This document shows positions 14,741-24,390 of a stretch of 64,000 nt of DNA, piece after piece. This DNA comes from an uncultured Prevotella sp. (GTDB lineage Bacteria; Bacteroidota; Bacteroidia; Bacteroidales; Bacteroidaceae). The stretch is taken from NCBI GenBank assembly GCA_934204655.1, contig CAKPZJ010000001.1:1-64000 (forward strand), written 5' to 3'. Each line of letters opens with the position of its first letter. The stretch's first letter is position 1. The translations under genes were made by a program, and so were the position numbers. The notes under the pieces are model-generated. The model did not search any database, was not told the DNA's origin, and saw nothing but the letters and a program-made list of their open reading frames with translations.

Positions 14741-16522
14741 TTATCTGCTTACCTTAATCGTACAGTCGGCCACGGCACAGTCTACCTGTACCTGTCGTGG
14801 CCGCGTTATGCGTGTGTGCAGCGAGCCGTCGGCTCGCCGCTCATGGCGTACCTGTATGTTGCCGTAGGGGGTGGGGTAGGAGCCTTCGGCCCAACTGAGG
14901 TCGCCTAAGTGAGGTTCTATGCTGATGCGGCGGCAACCGGGCTCCTTGACCTGGACGCCTAACACATGGCGCGACAGCCAGGCAGTGGGCCCCGAGGCCC
15001 AGCCATGGCACAGGCTGCCACGGAAGCCCGGGTAGCAGTAGGCTCCGAAGTCGCCGTGAGCGTTTTTCTTCTTCGGGTCGCCCAGTTGGTCTATGCGGTT
15101 GGTGCCCTGGCCCCAGGCAGGGTCGTAGTCTTCCCAGAAGGTGGTGGCACCCAGGTCCAGCATGCCGCCCCAGTACTGGCGTATGGCGTCGATGGCCTCG
15201 CGGTAGCGTCCGGCACGCGCCTCGGCCTCTAACAGGTAGTAGCCGTAGAAGGTAGAGAAACCCCTGATGCCGTCGATGTAGCGGCTGTACATGGTCTGGG
15301 GCGGCAGGGTACCGCTGATGGCCATGAGTGCGGCCGCCTGGCGCAGCGATGTGGGCGGGGCGATGTGGGCCGACAATCGGGTGGCTATGGCCCGGCAGGT
15401 GGTGGCACGCGCGGTGTCGCCCAATACCCGGCACAGCTCGGCGGCATCGGTCATACTCCATACGAGCAGCGCCTTTACGCCCGTCCGCACCCCGCGCTTG
15501 TCGGCCTGGGAGGGCCAGTCTAAGAAGCAGTTGCCGTGAAATTCGCCTTCGCTGTCAACGGCATGGTCCAGCTGGTCTATCAGGCCGGTGATGTAGCCGC
15601 GGTGGCGCTCCAGGTAGTCGTGGTCGGCGTGGCTCATCCACCACTCGTACTGTATAATGAGGTACCACATGGAGTAGGCGGGCATGTTGTTGAGCCACTT
15701 GGGCAGCGGAAACTCGCGGCAGGCAAAGTCTATCGAGCGCGGGACCACCTCGTTGTAGCCAAAGACAGCATTGATGGTAGCCACCTCAGGGTGCATGTCG
15801 CCAGTCCATACCAGCCGGTCGCGCTTGATGCCGTCCCACAGAAATTCCTGCATGTTTAGATGTACGGTGTAGGCTCCGGTAAGCCAGATGGAGTCCAGCC
15901 GGGTGTCGCTGCACCTGAAACTGCCCCTGTAGGGTATGTCGCGGAAGCGGAAGATGGCTGCGGCCTCCTTGATGCGTATCGCGACGTCGGGGCGCAGCAG
16001 GTCTATGCGCACAAAGCGGAACCCCGTGTTGCCTATCTCTATCTGCCCGTCGCGCGGTATCTCCATGATGATGTCGCGCTTGGCATGGTCGTCGGTAGAG
16101 TAGCCCACCCGTGGCTTGGAGTTACTCGTGGTGCTCATACACTCCTGCACCGACTCGCCAAAGCGTATGCGCACCAGCGAGGGTTCGGGCTTGGTGCTGC
16201 TGCCCATGACCAGGCGCAGTCCGCCGTGTAGCTCGCGCCCGTAGTCCAGCACCAGTGAGGCCGTGTCGGCCGCCACCGTGCTCATCTCGCACATCCCCGT
16301 CCGTCCCAGTTCGGTCTGCCCGTTGGTCAGGCGTAGCAGGGCCTCGCTTTGGGTGGCGCGGTGGGTGGCCACGATACGCTGGGGCACCAGGTACACCTGG
16401 GTTATGGGGTCGGGGCGCATGCGCGCGCTGTCGGTTGCAGTAAATACGGGTGGCAGATGGGTCTGGGCGGTGGCGGTTAGGGCCATGAGGACCACGGTGA
16501 GTACTATTAGTCTTATTCGCAT
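14741..16522 (-). CDS. GH78-like (alpha-L-rhamnosidase family) glycoside hydrolase, secreted
   Basis: A 593-aa protein with an N-terminal signal peptide (about residues 1-20, ending TATAQ). A beta-sandwich region is followed by an (alpha/alpha)6 barrel. The diagnostic segment LWDGIKRDRLVWTGDMHPE (residues about 228-246) corresponds to the GH78 motif with the general-acid Glu/Asp region, and GPTAWLSRHVLGVQ with a beta-sandwich C-terminus follows. It is shorter than typical multi-domain rhamnosidases (about 900 aa) and has no SusCD pair nearby. The substrate may be a rhamnose-containing glycan, but this is inferred from the family. It is transcribed alone from a promoter near 16560. Confidence 0.78.
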   Translation of the reverse strand: MRIRLIVLTVVLMALTATAQTHLPPVFTATDSARMRPDPITQVYLVPQRIVATHRATQSEALLRLTNGQTELGRTGMCEMSTVAADTASLVLDYGRELHGGLRLVMGSSTKPEPSLVRIRFGESVQECMSTTSNSKPRVGYSTDDHAKRDIIMEIPRDGQIEIGNTGFRFVRIDLLRPDVAIRIKEAAAIFRFRDIPYRGSFRCSDTRLDSIWLTGAYTVHLNMQEFLWDGIKRDRLVWTGDMHPEVATINAVFGYNEVVPRSIDFACREFPLPKWLNNMPAYSMWYLIIQYEWWMSHADHDYLERHRGYITGLIDQLDHAVDSEGEFHGNCFLDWPSQADKRGVRTGVKALLVWSMTDAAELCRVLGDTARATTCRAIATRLSAHIAPPTSLRQAAALMAISGTLPPQTMYSRYIDGIRGFSTFYGYYLLEAEARAGRYREAIDAIRQYWGGMLDLGATTFWEDYDPAWGQGTNRIDQLGDPKKKNAHGDFGAYCYPGFRGSLCHGWASGPTAWLSRHVLGVQVKEPGCRRISIEPHLGDLSWAEGSYPTPYGNIQVRHERRADGSLHTRITRPRQVQVDCAVADCTIKVSR

Positions 16523-16552
16523 GGTAGGGAGTTAAGTTGAAGTCTGTAGCTG

Positions 16553-16585
16553 CAAATGTAGTGCATTAATCCCGTCTGGCCAAGG
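16553..16585 (-). promoter_or_regulatory. Promoter of the GH78-like gene
   Basis: Minus strand CCTTGG (16585-16580), 19 bp, TACATTTG (16560-16553). The -33 box is imperfect. Leader about 25 nt. Confidence 0.45.
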
Positions 16586-16695
16586 CTTTTGGCGTAAAAA
16601 TGAGCACCGTCCGTAGGTTTCTTCCTGTAACTGCCGTTACCCTGGGAGGCCATGCTGCTGTCTACCTGTGCGGTGCCCCCTTGGGGGGTGACAAA

Positions 16696-16726
16696 AAAAG
16701 TGGCAGCCGCGATGGCTGCCACTTTT
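16696..16726 (-). terminator. Terminator of alaS
   Basis: A 13-bp perfect stem (AAAAGTGGCAGCC at 16696-16708 with its complement at 16714-16726) and a 5-nt loop is followed on the minus strand by a T-run. It lies 29 bp past the alaS stop. Confidence 0.8.
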
Positions 16727-16754
16727 GGTATAGAGTTCTAAAGGAGTATAGTGT

Positions 16755-19376
16755 TTAGAGGTTGGCCAGCTCGACCACCTTATCTACAGCGGCACTGAGG
16801 CCGTCAATATTCTTGCCGCCAGCTTGGGCATAGTGGGGCTGACCGCCGCCACCACCCTGGATGAGTTTGGCAGCTTCGCGTATCATCTTGCCCGCGTTGA
16901 GACCATGGTCGCTTACCATATCGTCGCTCAGCATAACTGAGAGCAGGGGCTTGTCGTGAGCCGTAGAACCAATGACGCAGAGCAAGTTGGTGGGCAATGC
17001 CTCGCGTATCTTGAACACCAAATCCTTAGCCGATGCCGGCTCAAAGGGGATGATGGCCTTGACCACGTGTACGTCATTGATTATGGTAGCCTTATCTACC
17101 AGCGTCTTGGCCATGCGGTCTACAGCCTGCGCACGGAAGCTCTCGATGTCTTTCTTCATAGCATCGTGCTCCTCGATGTACTTGGCGATAACACCCTGTA
17201 AATCTTTGGCGTTGTTGAACAGGCTCTTAATCTCGCGCATGGTGTCCTCTAAGGCGTAGAAAGTCTCTTCGCAGGTCTTGCCGGTAAGGGCCTCGATACG
17301 GCGGATGCCGGCAGCTACCGAACTCTCGCTGATAATCTTGAACATGCCGATGCGGCCGGTGCTCTTGGCGTGAATACCACCGCAGAACTCGCACGATGGA
17401 CCGAAACGAACCACGCGCACCTTGTCGCCGTACTTCTCGCCGAACAGGGCGATGGCTCCCAACTTCTTGGCTTCCTCTAACGGCGCGTCGCGATGCTCGT
17501 CGAGAGGCAAGTCCTGACGTATCATGTCGTTGACGAGACGCTCTACCTGGCGCAGCTGGTCATCGGTAACTTTCTGGAAGTGAGAGAAGTCGAAACGAAG
17601 GGTATCAGCGCTCACATACGAGCCCTTTTGTTCTACATGGTCGCCCAGCACCTGCTTGAGCGCGTAGTCCAGTAGGTGAGTAGCGGTATGGTTGGCCGCG
17701 CTGGCCTCGCGCTTGTCTACATCCACGCAAGCCATAAACTGCGCCGTGATGTCCTTGGGCAGCTGCTTGACGATGTGTATCGACTGGTTGTTCTCGCGCT
17801 TGGTGTCTATGACCTCTACGGTCTCGTCGCCGTTGACCAGTACACCCGTATCGCCTACCTGGCCGCCCATCTCACCATAGAATGGCGTGTAGTCGAGCAC
17901 CAGTTCGTAGAACGAAGTCTTCTTCTGGGTAACTTTGCGATAACGCAGGATGTGGCACTCGTACTCAGTGTAGTCGTAGCCCACAAAGTGCTGGTTGCCT
18001 TCGGCCACTTCTACCCAGTCGCCGTTCTCGACCGAGGCGGCGTTGCGTGCGCGGTCCTTCTGTTTCTGCATCTCAGCGTCAAACTGCTGCTCATCGACCG
18101 TGAAGCCATGCTCACGGCAGATAAGCTCAGTAAGGTCGAGCGGGAAACCGTAAGTATCAAACAGCCGGAAGGCCTGGACACCGTCAAGCTGGGTCTTGCC
18201 CTCGGCCTTGAGATGGTCCATAGCCGTCTGGAGCATGTTGATGCCCTTCTCGAGGGTACGCAGGAACGAATCCTCCTCCTCTTTCATAACGCGGCCGATG
18301 AGTTCGCGCTGTGCGGGGAGCTCAGGGTAAGCCTGGCCCATCTCCTGGATGAGCACGGGGAGAAGTTTGTAGATGAAAGCCTCCTTTTGGCCGAGGAAAG
18401 TGTATGCGTAGCGGATGGCGCGACGCAGGATACGGCGGATAACGTAACCTGCCTTGGCGTTAGAGGGCAGCTGGCCATCAGCGATGGAGAACGCTACGGC
18501 CCGCAGGTGGTCGGCCACCACGCGCATAGCCACATCGGTGTCCTCGCTGCCCCCGTATTTCAGTCCGGTAAGGCGCTCCTCCTCATGGATAAGCGGCTGG
18601 AAGATGTCGGTATCGTAGTTAGAGTGCTTGCCCTGGAGCATGCGAACCAGGCGCTCGAAGCCCATACCGGTATCGATGACATTCATAGACAGCGGCTCGA
18701 GGCTGCCGTCGGCCTTGCGGTTAAACTGCATGAACACGATGTTCCAAATCTCGATGACCTGAGGGTCGTCCTTGTTGACAAGGTCGCGTCCGGGCACGTC
18801 ACCACGCTCATTCTCGGGGCGCGAGTCAACGTGTATCTCAGAGCAGGGGCCACAGGGACCCGTGTCGCCCATCTCCCAGAAGTTGTCGTGCTTGTTACCG
18901 TTGATGATGTGGTCGGCAGGCAGGTGCTTGGCCCAGTAGCCAGCGGCCTCGTCATCGCGGGGAATATTCTCTTCGGGCGAGCCCTCGAAAACAGTAACAT
19001 ACAGATCCTTGGGGTCAAGATGCAGCACGTCGACGAGGTATTCCCAGGCGTAGTCGATAGCTCCCTGCTTGAAGTAGTCGCCAAAGCTCCAGTTGCCGAG
19101 CATTTCAAACATGGTGTGGTGGTAAGTGTCGTGGCCCACCTCCTCCAGGTCGTTGTGCTTGCCGCTCACGCGCAGACATTTCTGTGAGTCGGTGCGGCGG
19201 CGAGGCTCGGGGGCCTTGGTACCCAGTATGATGTCCTTCCACTGGTTCATACCTGCATTTGTAAACATCAGCGTGGGGTCGTCCTTGATAACCATTGGTG
19301 CCGACGGGACGATAACGTGTCCTTTAGACTCGAAGAATTTTTTGTACGAGTCACGGATTTCATTTGCTGTCATCAT
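16755..19376 (-). CDS. alaS: Alanyl-tRNA synthetase
   Basis: A class II synthetase (873 aa from the chosen start) that charges tRNA-Ala and edits mischarged Ser/Gly. Class II aminoacylation motifs are in the N-terminal half ([25 protein letters not shown]). The editing domain has HTATHLL near residue 561 and [13 protein letters not shown] near 660, and the C-terminal DHHA1 domain ends with [14 protein letters not shown]. The start at 19376 ([15 protein letters not shown]) matches the family. A longer frame to 19442 would run through the promoter, so it is rejected. Its promoter is superimposed on that of the divergent merR gene. Confidence 0.97.
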   Translation of the reverse strand: MMTANEIRDSYKKFFESKGHVIVPSAPMVIKDDPTLMFTNAGMNQWKDIILGTKAPEPRRRTDSQKCLRVSGKHNDLEEVGHDTYHHTMFEMLGNWSFGDYFKQGAIDYAWEYLVDVLHLDPKDLYVTVFEGSPEENIPRDDEAAGYWAKHLPADHIINGNKHDNFWEMGDTGPCGPCSEIHVDSRPENERGDVPGRDLVNKDDPQVIEIWNIVFMQFNRKADGSLEPLSMNVIDTGMGFERLVRMLQGKHSNYDTDIFQPLIHEEERLTGLKYGGSEDTDVAMRVVADHLRAVAFSIADGQLPSNAKAGYVIRRILRRAIRYAYTFLGQKEAFIYKLLPVLIQEMGQAYPELPAQRELIGRVMKEEEDSFLRTLEKGINMLQTAMDHLKAEGKTQLDGVQAFRLFDTYGFPLDLTELICREHGFTVDEQQFDAEMQKQKDRARNAASVENGDWVEVAEGNQHFVGYDYTEYECHILRYRKVTQKKTSFYELVLDYTPFYGEMGGQVGDTGVLVNGDETVEVIDTKRENNQSIHIVKQLPKDITAQFMACVDVDKREASAANHTATHLLDYALKQVLGDHVEQKGSYVSADTLRFDFSHFQKVTDDQLRQVERLVNDMIRQDLPLDEHRDAPLEEAKKLGAIALFGEKYGDKVRVVRFGPSCEFCGGIHAKSTGRIGMFKIISESSVAAGIRRIEALTGKTCEETFYALEDTMREIKSLFNNAKDLQGVIAKYIEEHDAMKKDIESFRAQAVDRMAKTLVDKATIINDVHVVKAIIPFEPASAKDLVFKIREALPTNLLCVIGSTAHDKPLLSVMLSDDMVSDHGLNAGKMIREAAKLIQGGGGGQPHYAQAGGKNIDGLSAAVDKVVELANL

Positions 19377-19426
19377 ATTTGTTTTTGCTTTAATATGCTT
19401 TATAATTTCATCTTTTTCCAAAAACT

Positions 19427-19462
19427 CTTGCAAAGGTACCAAGAAATGCGTATTTTTGCAAG
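19427..19462. promoter_or_regulatory. Superimposed divergent promoters of alaS and merR
   Basis: Plus strand, toward merR: CTTGC (19427-19431), 19 bp, TATTTTTG (19451-19458). Minus strand, toward alaS: CTTGC (19462-19458), 19 bp, TACCTTTG (19438-19431). Each -33 element touches the other promoter's -7 element, so the two cannot be occupied together. Confidence 0.65.
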
Positions 19463-19487
19463 TAATTGTATAAAAAGGTGCAAATAA

Positions 19488-19835
19488 ATGCTTACAAAGG
19501 ACAAGGAGCTCAAGCTCTACTACTCCATCAAGGAGGCAGCTCAGCTATTGGGTGTTAATGAGAGTACGCTACGGTACTGGGAGAAAGAGTTCCCACAGCT
19601 CAGACCGAAGACGCAGGCGCTCAATAAGGTGCGCCAGTACACGGCCGAGGACTTGGAGCTGCTCAAGACCATCTACAGCCTGGTCAAGGTGCGTGGTTTC
19701 AAGTTGGCTGCCGCCCGTAAGATGCTTAGCGAGAACCGTAAGGGAGTAGATAAGAGTAGCGAAGTACTGGAGACGCTGCTGTCAGTGCGCAGCCAGTTGC
19801 AGGAGCTGAAACGCCACCTGTCAGGAATAGTATAA
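19488..19835 (+). CDS. MerR-family transcriptional regulator
   Basis: A 115-aa protein consisting almost only of a MerR winged helix-turn-helix: [20 protein letters not shown] then [11 protein letters not shown], and a second wing region ending at RKMLSE. A short C-terminal coiled-coil tail ([20 protein letters not shown]) would support dimerisation. There are no Cys or other ligand-binding domain residues, so its signal is unknown. It shares a mutually exclusive divergent promoter with alaS; a role in controlling that promoter is possible but not shown. Confidence 0.9.
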   Translation: MLTKDKELKLYYSIKEAAQLLGVNESTLRYWEKEFPQLRPKTQALNKVRQYTAEDLELLKTIYSLVKVRGFKLAAARKMLSENRKGVDKSSEVLETLLSVRSQLQELKRHLSGIV

Positions 19836-19876
19836 GGATATATGTGGGGGGCTGGGCAGGCCCCATCAAATAGACG

Positions 19877-19919
19877 AAAGACCGTGACCTCGGCATAGAT
19901 AGCCGTAGTCACGGTCTTT
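19877..19919. terminator. Bidirectional terminator between merR and relA
   Basis: A perfect 12-bp stem AAAGACCGTGAC (19877-19888) with GTCACGGTCTTT (19908-19919), plus an inner CGGC/GCCG stem. The A/T ends serve both convergent genes. Confidence 0.8.
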
Positions 19920-19944
19920 AAGTATGTGTGGGTGTGTATAAGGG

Positions 19945-22215
19945 TTAGTTTATGCGCATTACTTCTTGCAATCCGTCTACCTTCTTGAGCTTTTCCATGA
20001 TGAGCTTTACATCGCTGCGGTCGTGAACGCGCAGCTCTATCGTTCCGTCGAATATGCCCTTGTCGGCCGTGACGGTCACCTTGTGGATGTTGATGTCTAA
20101 CTCGTCGGTAATGACCTTCGCCACATCGAGTATCATACCCTTGCGGTCTATGCCTTTAATCTCTATCGTAGCGTCGAAGAACAACAGGCGGTGCATGTCC
20201 CACTTAGCATCGAGTATGCGGTTGCCAAAGCTGGTCTTGAGCTTGCTGGCCACCGGACAGTTGCGCTTGTGTATCTCGATATGGTTCTTATTATCTATGT
20301 AACCCAAGATGTCATCGCCGGGGATGGGGTGGCAGCAGTGGCGGAACACGTACTTGCTGATATGCTCCTCGTTGATGATACACGGTTTCTTCTTGTTGAA
20401 ACCATCCTTGACCGTAAATGGCTCAGCGGGAGCTGTGGACTCGCTCTTCTTGTCCTTGCTGAGGTTCAGGAAGGGCACATACTTCTTCCAGCCCGTGGTG
20501 ACGCTGCTCTTCTTGTCTTTCTCGTTGAGCTTGGCCAGGTCCTTCTCGCCCAGGATGATGGTTCGCTCGCCGATGGAGAGAAACAGGTCCTCGTGCTTGG
20601 ATATGTCGTGATACTCGCAGAGCTTGTCCAGGTTCGAGGTGGTGGTTGCCAGATCGTTCTTCAGCATCCACTCGTTCAGGATGGTTTCTCCCCGCTTCTG
20701 TATCTCCCTGTTCTCGCGGCGCAGGATGGCCTGTATCTTTCCCTTGGCCTTGGCGGTAGACACAAAGTTAATCCACGAGGGCTGAACGTGCTGCGCCTTG
20801 GAAGCCAAGATTTCTACCTGGTCGCCACTCTGTAGCTTATGGCTCAGCGGAACCAACTTGTGGTTTACCTTGGCCCCTATGCAGTGGCTGCCTAAGAACG
20901 TGTGTATCTGGAAGGCAAAGTCGAGCGCCGTACAGCCTGCCGGCATGGTCTTGATTTCGCCCTTGGGCGTGAAGACGAATATCTCCGAGGCAAATAGGTT
21001 GAGCTTGATAGCGTCCAGGAAGTCCATGGCATCGGGCTGCGGGTCGTCCAGTATCTCCTTGATGGTGCGCAGCCAGCTGTTCAGTTCGCCCTCGTCCTCC
21101 TGGATGTCTCCCCCTTCCTTATACTTCCAGTGCGCGGCAAACCCTTGCTCTGCTATTTCGTCCATACGGTCCGACCGTATCTGTACTTCTATCCACCGAC
21201 CCTGCTTACTCATCAGCGTGACGTGCAGAGCCTGATAACCGTTGGCTTTGGGATGGTTGAGCCAGTCGCGCAGGCGGTCGGGGTGCGACTTGTAAATCTT
21301 GCTGATGGCCACGTAGATGTTGAAGCACTCGTTAATCTCCTCCTCGCGCACCTTGGGGGTGAAGATGATGCGCACGGCGAGTATGTCGTATATTTCATCA
21401 AAGGTCACGTGCTTGGTCTGCATCTTGTTCCAGATGGAGTAGGGACTCTTTACACGTGCGATGATTTTGTACTTTACCCCGGCGGCATCGAGCGACTGGT
21501 GGATGGGTGCCGTGAAGTCCTCAAAGAGTTTGTCGCGCTGCTCCTTGGTAAAGTTCAGCTTGTTAGTGATGTTGGCGTATTCTTCAGGGTGTTCAAACTT
21601 GAAGCTCAGGTTTTCCAGCTCGGTCTTAATCTTGTAGAGCCCTAACCTGTTGGCCAGCGGGGCATAGATGTAGAGTGTCTCGCCGGCTATCTTGTACTGC
21701 TTGTTGGCCGGCTGTGATGCCAGGGTGCGCATATTGTGCAACCGGTCGCATATCTTGATGAGTATGACGCGTATGTCGTCGCTCATGGTGAGCAGCAACT
21801 TCTTGAAATTCTCGGCCTGGGCCGATGCGTGCTCGCCAAAGATGCCTCCGCTTATCTTGGTGAGACCGTCTACTATCTGGGCTATCTTCGGCCCGAAGAT
21901 ATTCTCGATGTCCTCGACGGTATAGTCGGTGTCCTCGACCACATCGTGTAGCAGGGCCGCGCTGATGCTGGTAGACCCTAAGCCCATCTCCTCGCAGGCT
22001 ATCTGGGCCACGGCTATGGGATGCAGAATGTAGGGCTCGCCAGACAGCCTCTTGACTCCCTTGTGTGCCTGGCGGGCAAAGTTGAAAGCCTTGTTAATGA
22101 TGTCTATCTTCTTTCGGTGCCTGGAGGCCAGATAGGTATCCTTCAGATGCTGAAAGGCATCATCTACCATTTTCTCTTCCAACTCTTCCTTGGTCTTAGG
22201 TTGCTGCGTGTCCAT
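19945..22215 (-). CDS. Bifunctional (p)ppGpp synthetase/hydrolase, RelA/SpoT family
   Basis: A 756-aa Rel protein of the stringent response. The HD hydrolase domain shows SGEPYILHPIAVA and ALLHDVVEDT (HD at residues 90-91). The synthetase domain carries RVKSPYSIWNKMQTK and DILAVRIIFT near residues 260-285. TGS (VFTPKGEIKTMPAGCTALDFA) and a C-terminal ACT domain follow. The intact HD motif points to both making and breaking (p)ppGpp. It is last in the parA-parB-DUF5683-mltD-rel cluster, 32 bp after mltD, and ends at a strong terminator. Confidence 0.95.
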   Translation of the reverse strand: MDTQQPKTKEELEEKMVDDAFQHLKDTYLASRHRKKIDIINKAFNFARQAHKGVKRLSGEPYILHPIAVAQIACEEMGLGSTSISAALLHDVVEDTDYTVEDIENIFGPKIAQIVDGLTKISGGIFGEHASAQAENFKKLLLTMSDDIRVILIKICDRLHNMRTLASQPANKQYKIAGETLYIYAPLANRLGLYKIKTELENLSFKFEHPEEYANITNKLNFTKEQRDKLFEDFTAPIHQSLDAAGVKYKIIARVKSPYSIWNKMQTKHVTFDEIYDILAVRIIFTPKVREEEINECFNIYVAISKIYKSHPDRLRDWLNHPKANGYQALHVTLMSKQGRWIEVQIRSDRMDEIAEQGFAAHWKYKEGGDIQEDEGELNSWLRTIKEILDDPQPDAMDFLDAIKLNLFASEIFVFTPKGEIKTMPAGCTALDFAFQIHTFLGSHCIGAKVNHKLVPLSHKLQSGDQVEILASKAQHVQPSWINFVSTAKAKGKIQAILRRENREIQKRGETILNEWMLKNDLATTTSNLDKLCEYHDISKHEDLFLSIGERTIILGEKDLAKLNEKDKKSSVTTGWKKYVPFLNLSKDKKSESTAPAEPFTVKDGFNKKKPCIINEEHISKYVFRHCCHPIPGDDILGYIDNKNHIEIHKRNCPVASKLKTSFGNRILDAKWDMHRLLFFDATIEIKGIDRKGMILDVAKVITDELDINIHKVTVTADKGIFDGTIELRVHDRSDVKLIMEKLKKVDGLQEVMRIN

Positions 22216-22247
22216 GATGGTACCCTTTATGTGAAACAGGTGAATTG

Positions 22248-23564
22248 TTACTTAACCCTAATCTTCTTGCCAGCGCGGATATTGCTGCCGCTAATCTTGT
22301 TGAGTTTCTTCAGGCGTGCCACGGTGGTGTGGTTGCGCTCGGCTATCTCGGAGAGCGTATCGCCGTTGCGTACCGTTACGTTCTTGCCGCCTTTCTTCTT
22401 GCGGCTCCTGGACTTAGACTTGCTCTTAGAGCGGCTCTTGGTCTGCTTGGTGTAGACAGGGGTGTCCTCGTTGACCTTTACCTCGGTGCGCTTGGTAAGC
22501 AGCTCGTCGGTATTGTAGGCATAGATAGAGTCTTCCTTATCTATAAAGTTAGTGATGAGGGTCGAGGGAAGTTTCAGGGTCGACGGCTGTGAGCTGCCGT
22601 TGATGATGTTGCGTCTGTACTGCGGATTTAGCTCCTGAATCTGGGCTATATCCATGTTCAGCACCTTGGCTATCTGCTCAAAGTGTATGTCGCGGGTCAC
22701 CATGACGGTGTCGGTCTTTACCGGCAGGTCGGTCTCCATCGGGCAGATGTTGTGGTCGCAGTAGTAGTTCATTATGTAGTTAGCCGCGATAAACGCTGGC
22801 ACGTAGCCGCGGGTCTCCTTGGGCAGGTAGGGGTATATCTCCCAGTAGTCGTTCTTTCCCTTGGACCGGTGGATGGCCTTGTTAATCTTGTCGGGCCCTG
22901 CGTTGTAAGCCGCGATGACCAGGTTCCAGTCGCCGAATATCTTGTAGAGGTCGCTCAGGTACCTGGCTGCCGCATACGATGCCTTGATGGGGTCGCGGCG
23001 CTCATCTACGAGCGAGTTGATTTCCAGCCCATAGTTCTTGCCCGTCTTGAGCATGAACTGCCACAGTCCCGTGGCGCCTACCCGCGACACCGCCTTGGGG
23101 TTGAGCGCCGACTCGATGACTGGCAGATACTTCAGTTCCAGGGGCAGCCCGTAAGTTTCGAGCGCCTGCTCAAAGATAGGCATGTAGAAGTTCTGCGCGC
23201 CGAGCATGTAGCTTACGGAGCGGCGCAGGTGGCTGCTATAGCGGTCTATGAACTTCTGGACGATGTCGTTATAAGGCATCTCGATAACTGACGGGATGCG
23301 CTTCAGTCGGCTTATGTACTCCTCCTTAGTATATATAGGGTTCACATCGGGCATGTTGCAGTCGGATGCCGGCTTCATATACGTCTTCGAGTTGTATAGG
23401 TACAGCAGGCTGTCCACTTCAGACAGCATACCTTCTGGCAGATCGATAACTTCCTGTTTGCCCTTGTTGTCTGTAACGGTTATTTCGGTTTCGTTGTTCT
23501 GTGCCCGGAGGGTGGCCGTGGCACTCAGTATCAGCAGGGCGATTATCGTATATATCTTCTTCAT
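22248..23564 (-). CDS. Lytic transglycosylase with LysM domain (MltD-like)
   Basis: A 438-aa periplasmic or outer-membrane-associated enzyme that cleaves peptidoglycan glycan strands. It has an N-terminal signal peptide (about residues 1-21, ending LRAQ). The SLT domain holds the catalytic Glu in LPVIESALNPKAVSR near residue 150, and GATGLWQFMLKTGKNYG and NLVIAAYNAGPDKINKA. A basic linker (KSRSKSKSKSRSRKKK) precedes one C-terminal LysM domain (VRNGDTLSEIAERNHTTVAR) that binds peptidoglycan. Part of the par/rel operon. Confidence 0.93.
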   Translation of the reverse strand: MKKIYTIIALLILSATATLRAQNNETEITVTDNKGKQEVIDLPEGMLSEVDSLLYLYNSKTYMKPASDCNMPDVNPIYTKEEYISRLKRIPSVIEMPYNDIVQKFIDRYSSHLRRSVSYMLGAQNFYMPIFEQALETYGLPLELKYLPVIESALNPKAVSRVGATGLWQFMLKTGKNYGLEINSLVDERRDPIKASYAAARYLSDLYKIFGDWNLVIAAYNAGPDKINKAIHRSKGKNDYWEIYPYLPKETRGYVPAFIAANYIMNYYCDHNICPMETDLPVKTDTVMVTRDIHFEQIAKVLNMDIAQIQELNPQYRRNIINGSSQPSTLKLPSTLITNFIDKEDSIYAYNTDELLTKRTEVKVNEDTPVYTKQTKSRSKSKSKSRSRKKKGGKNVTVRNGDTLSEIAERNHTTVARLKKLNKISGSNIRAGKKIRVK

Positions 23565-23640
23565 TACTATGGTAGGTCTTTTCGTGCAGACTCTAATTAA
23601 ATATGTTGCTTAAAATAATAATTTCACTTGTGTAGGGGGC

Positions 23641-24384
23641 TCAGAACGTCAGACAGCACTGCAGGCCGATGGCCGAGGAGGTCAGCGGACTGGCCGCGGC
23701 CCACTCCTGCTGGTTCTTGATGACCGAGGGCGATATCTTGAGGCTCAGGTCCTTGGAAATGTCAAACTCGGAGAGCGATGCGTCTACGTAGGCATCTACT
23801 ACCGACAGCAGGTACACGCCTACCATGGCGAATACGCTCATGTCGCGCCACTTGCGGTAGCGGTCCTTGCGGTTCTTGAACAGCCGCTGGTAGTACTCGC
23901 GGTTGCTGTCGTCTATCTTGCTGCCTAAATAGAGGAACTGGTTGTAGCTCTGAGTATTGGGGTCGTCGTCCATCAGATCCATATAAGCCTGGGCGTAGTC
24001 CTTGTACATCATGTTGTTCCACCGCAGGGCGTAGGCACAGCCTACAAAACCACCATACACGATGGGCAACTTCCAGTACTTACGGTTATATATCTGGCCA
24101 GCGCCCGGCAGCACCAGGGCGAGCCACAGCGCACGCTTGGCCTCGGGCCGCCAAGTGGCCCAGTCGCGCTTGGGCTTCACCTTCAGCGTGTCGGTGCTCT
24201 TGGCCGTCAGCGTATCCAGTCGTAGGGCTGTCTGTGTGTCGGCAGACTTCACGGTGTCCTTGGCCACTGTGTGCCGACCGGCCACCTTAGTGGTATCGGC
24301 ATACTGCGCGTAAGCCAATACAGGTAAAACCGTCCACAGGACAGCTACCATGAGAACCACACCTAACTTATGGATAATCTTCAC
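23641..24384 (-). CDS. DUF5683 domain-containing membrane protein
   Basis: A 247-aa protein with a signal peptide (about residues 1-26), a charged linker, and the DUF5683 core: RALWLALVLPGAGQIYNRKY (hydrophobic, Gly-rich) followed by KLPIVYGGFVGCAYALRWNN and a third hydrophobic stretch near residue 180. The PGxGQIYNRxYWK motif is characteristic of this Bacteroidetes family, which is regularly found between parB and a lytic transglycosylase, as here. Function unknown; an inner-membrane role in envelope growth is a contextual guess. Confidence 0.85.
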   Translation of the reverse strand: MKIIHKLGVVLMVAVLWTVLPVLAYAQYADTTKVAGRHTVAKDTVKSADTQTALRLDTLTAKSTDTLKVKPKRDWATWRPEAKRALWLALVLPGAGQIYNRKYWKLPIVYGGFVGCAYALRWNNMMYKDYAQAYMDLMDDDPNTQSYNQFLYLGSKIDDSNREYYQRLFKNRKDRYRKWRDMSVFAMVGVYLLSVVDAYVDASLSEFDISKDLSLKISPSVIKNQQEWAAASPLTSSAIGLQCCLTF

Positions 24385-24390
24385 CGTGCG

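Noticed and set aside
17676..19187. A 503-codon frame antisense to alaS
   Set aside because: Antisense shadow of a clear synthetase gene, caused by codon bias; composition is not protein-like.
19377..19442. Longer N-terminus of AlaS (start at 19442)
   Set aside because: It would read through the alaS promoter boxes; the family start is MMTANEI at 19376.
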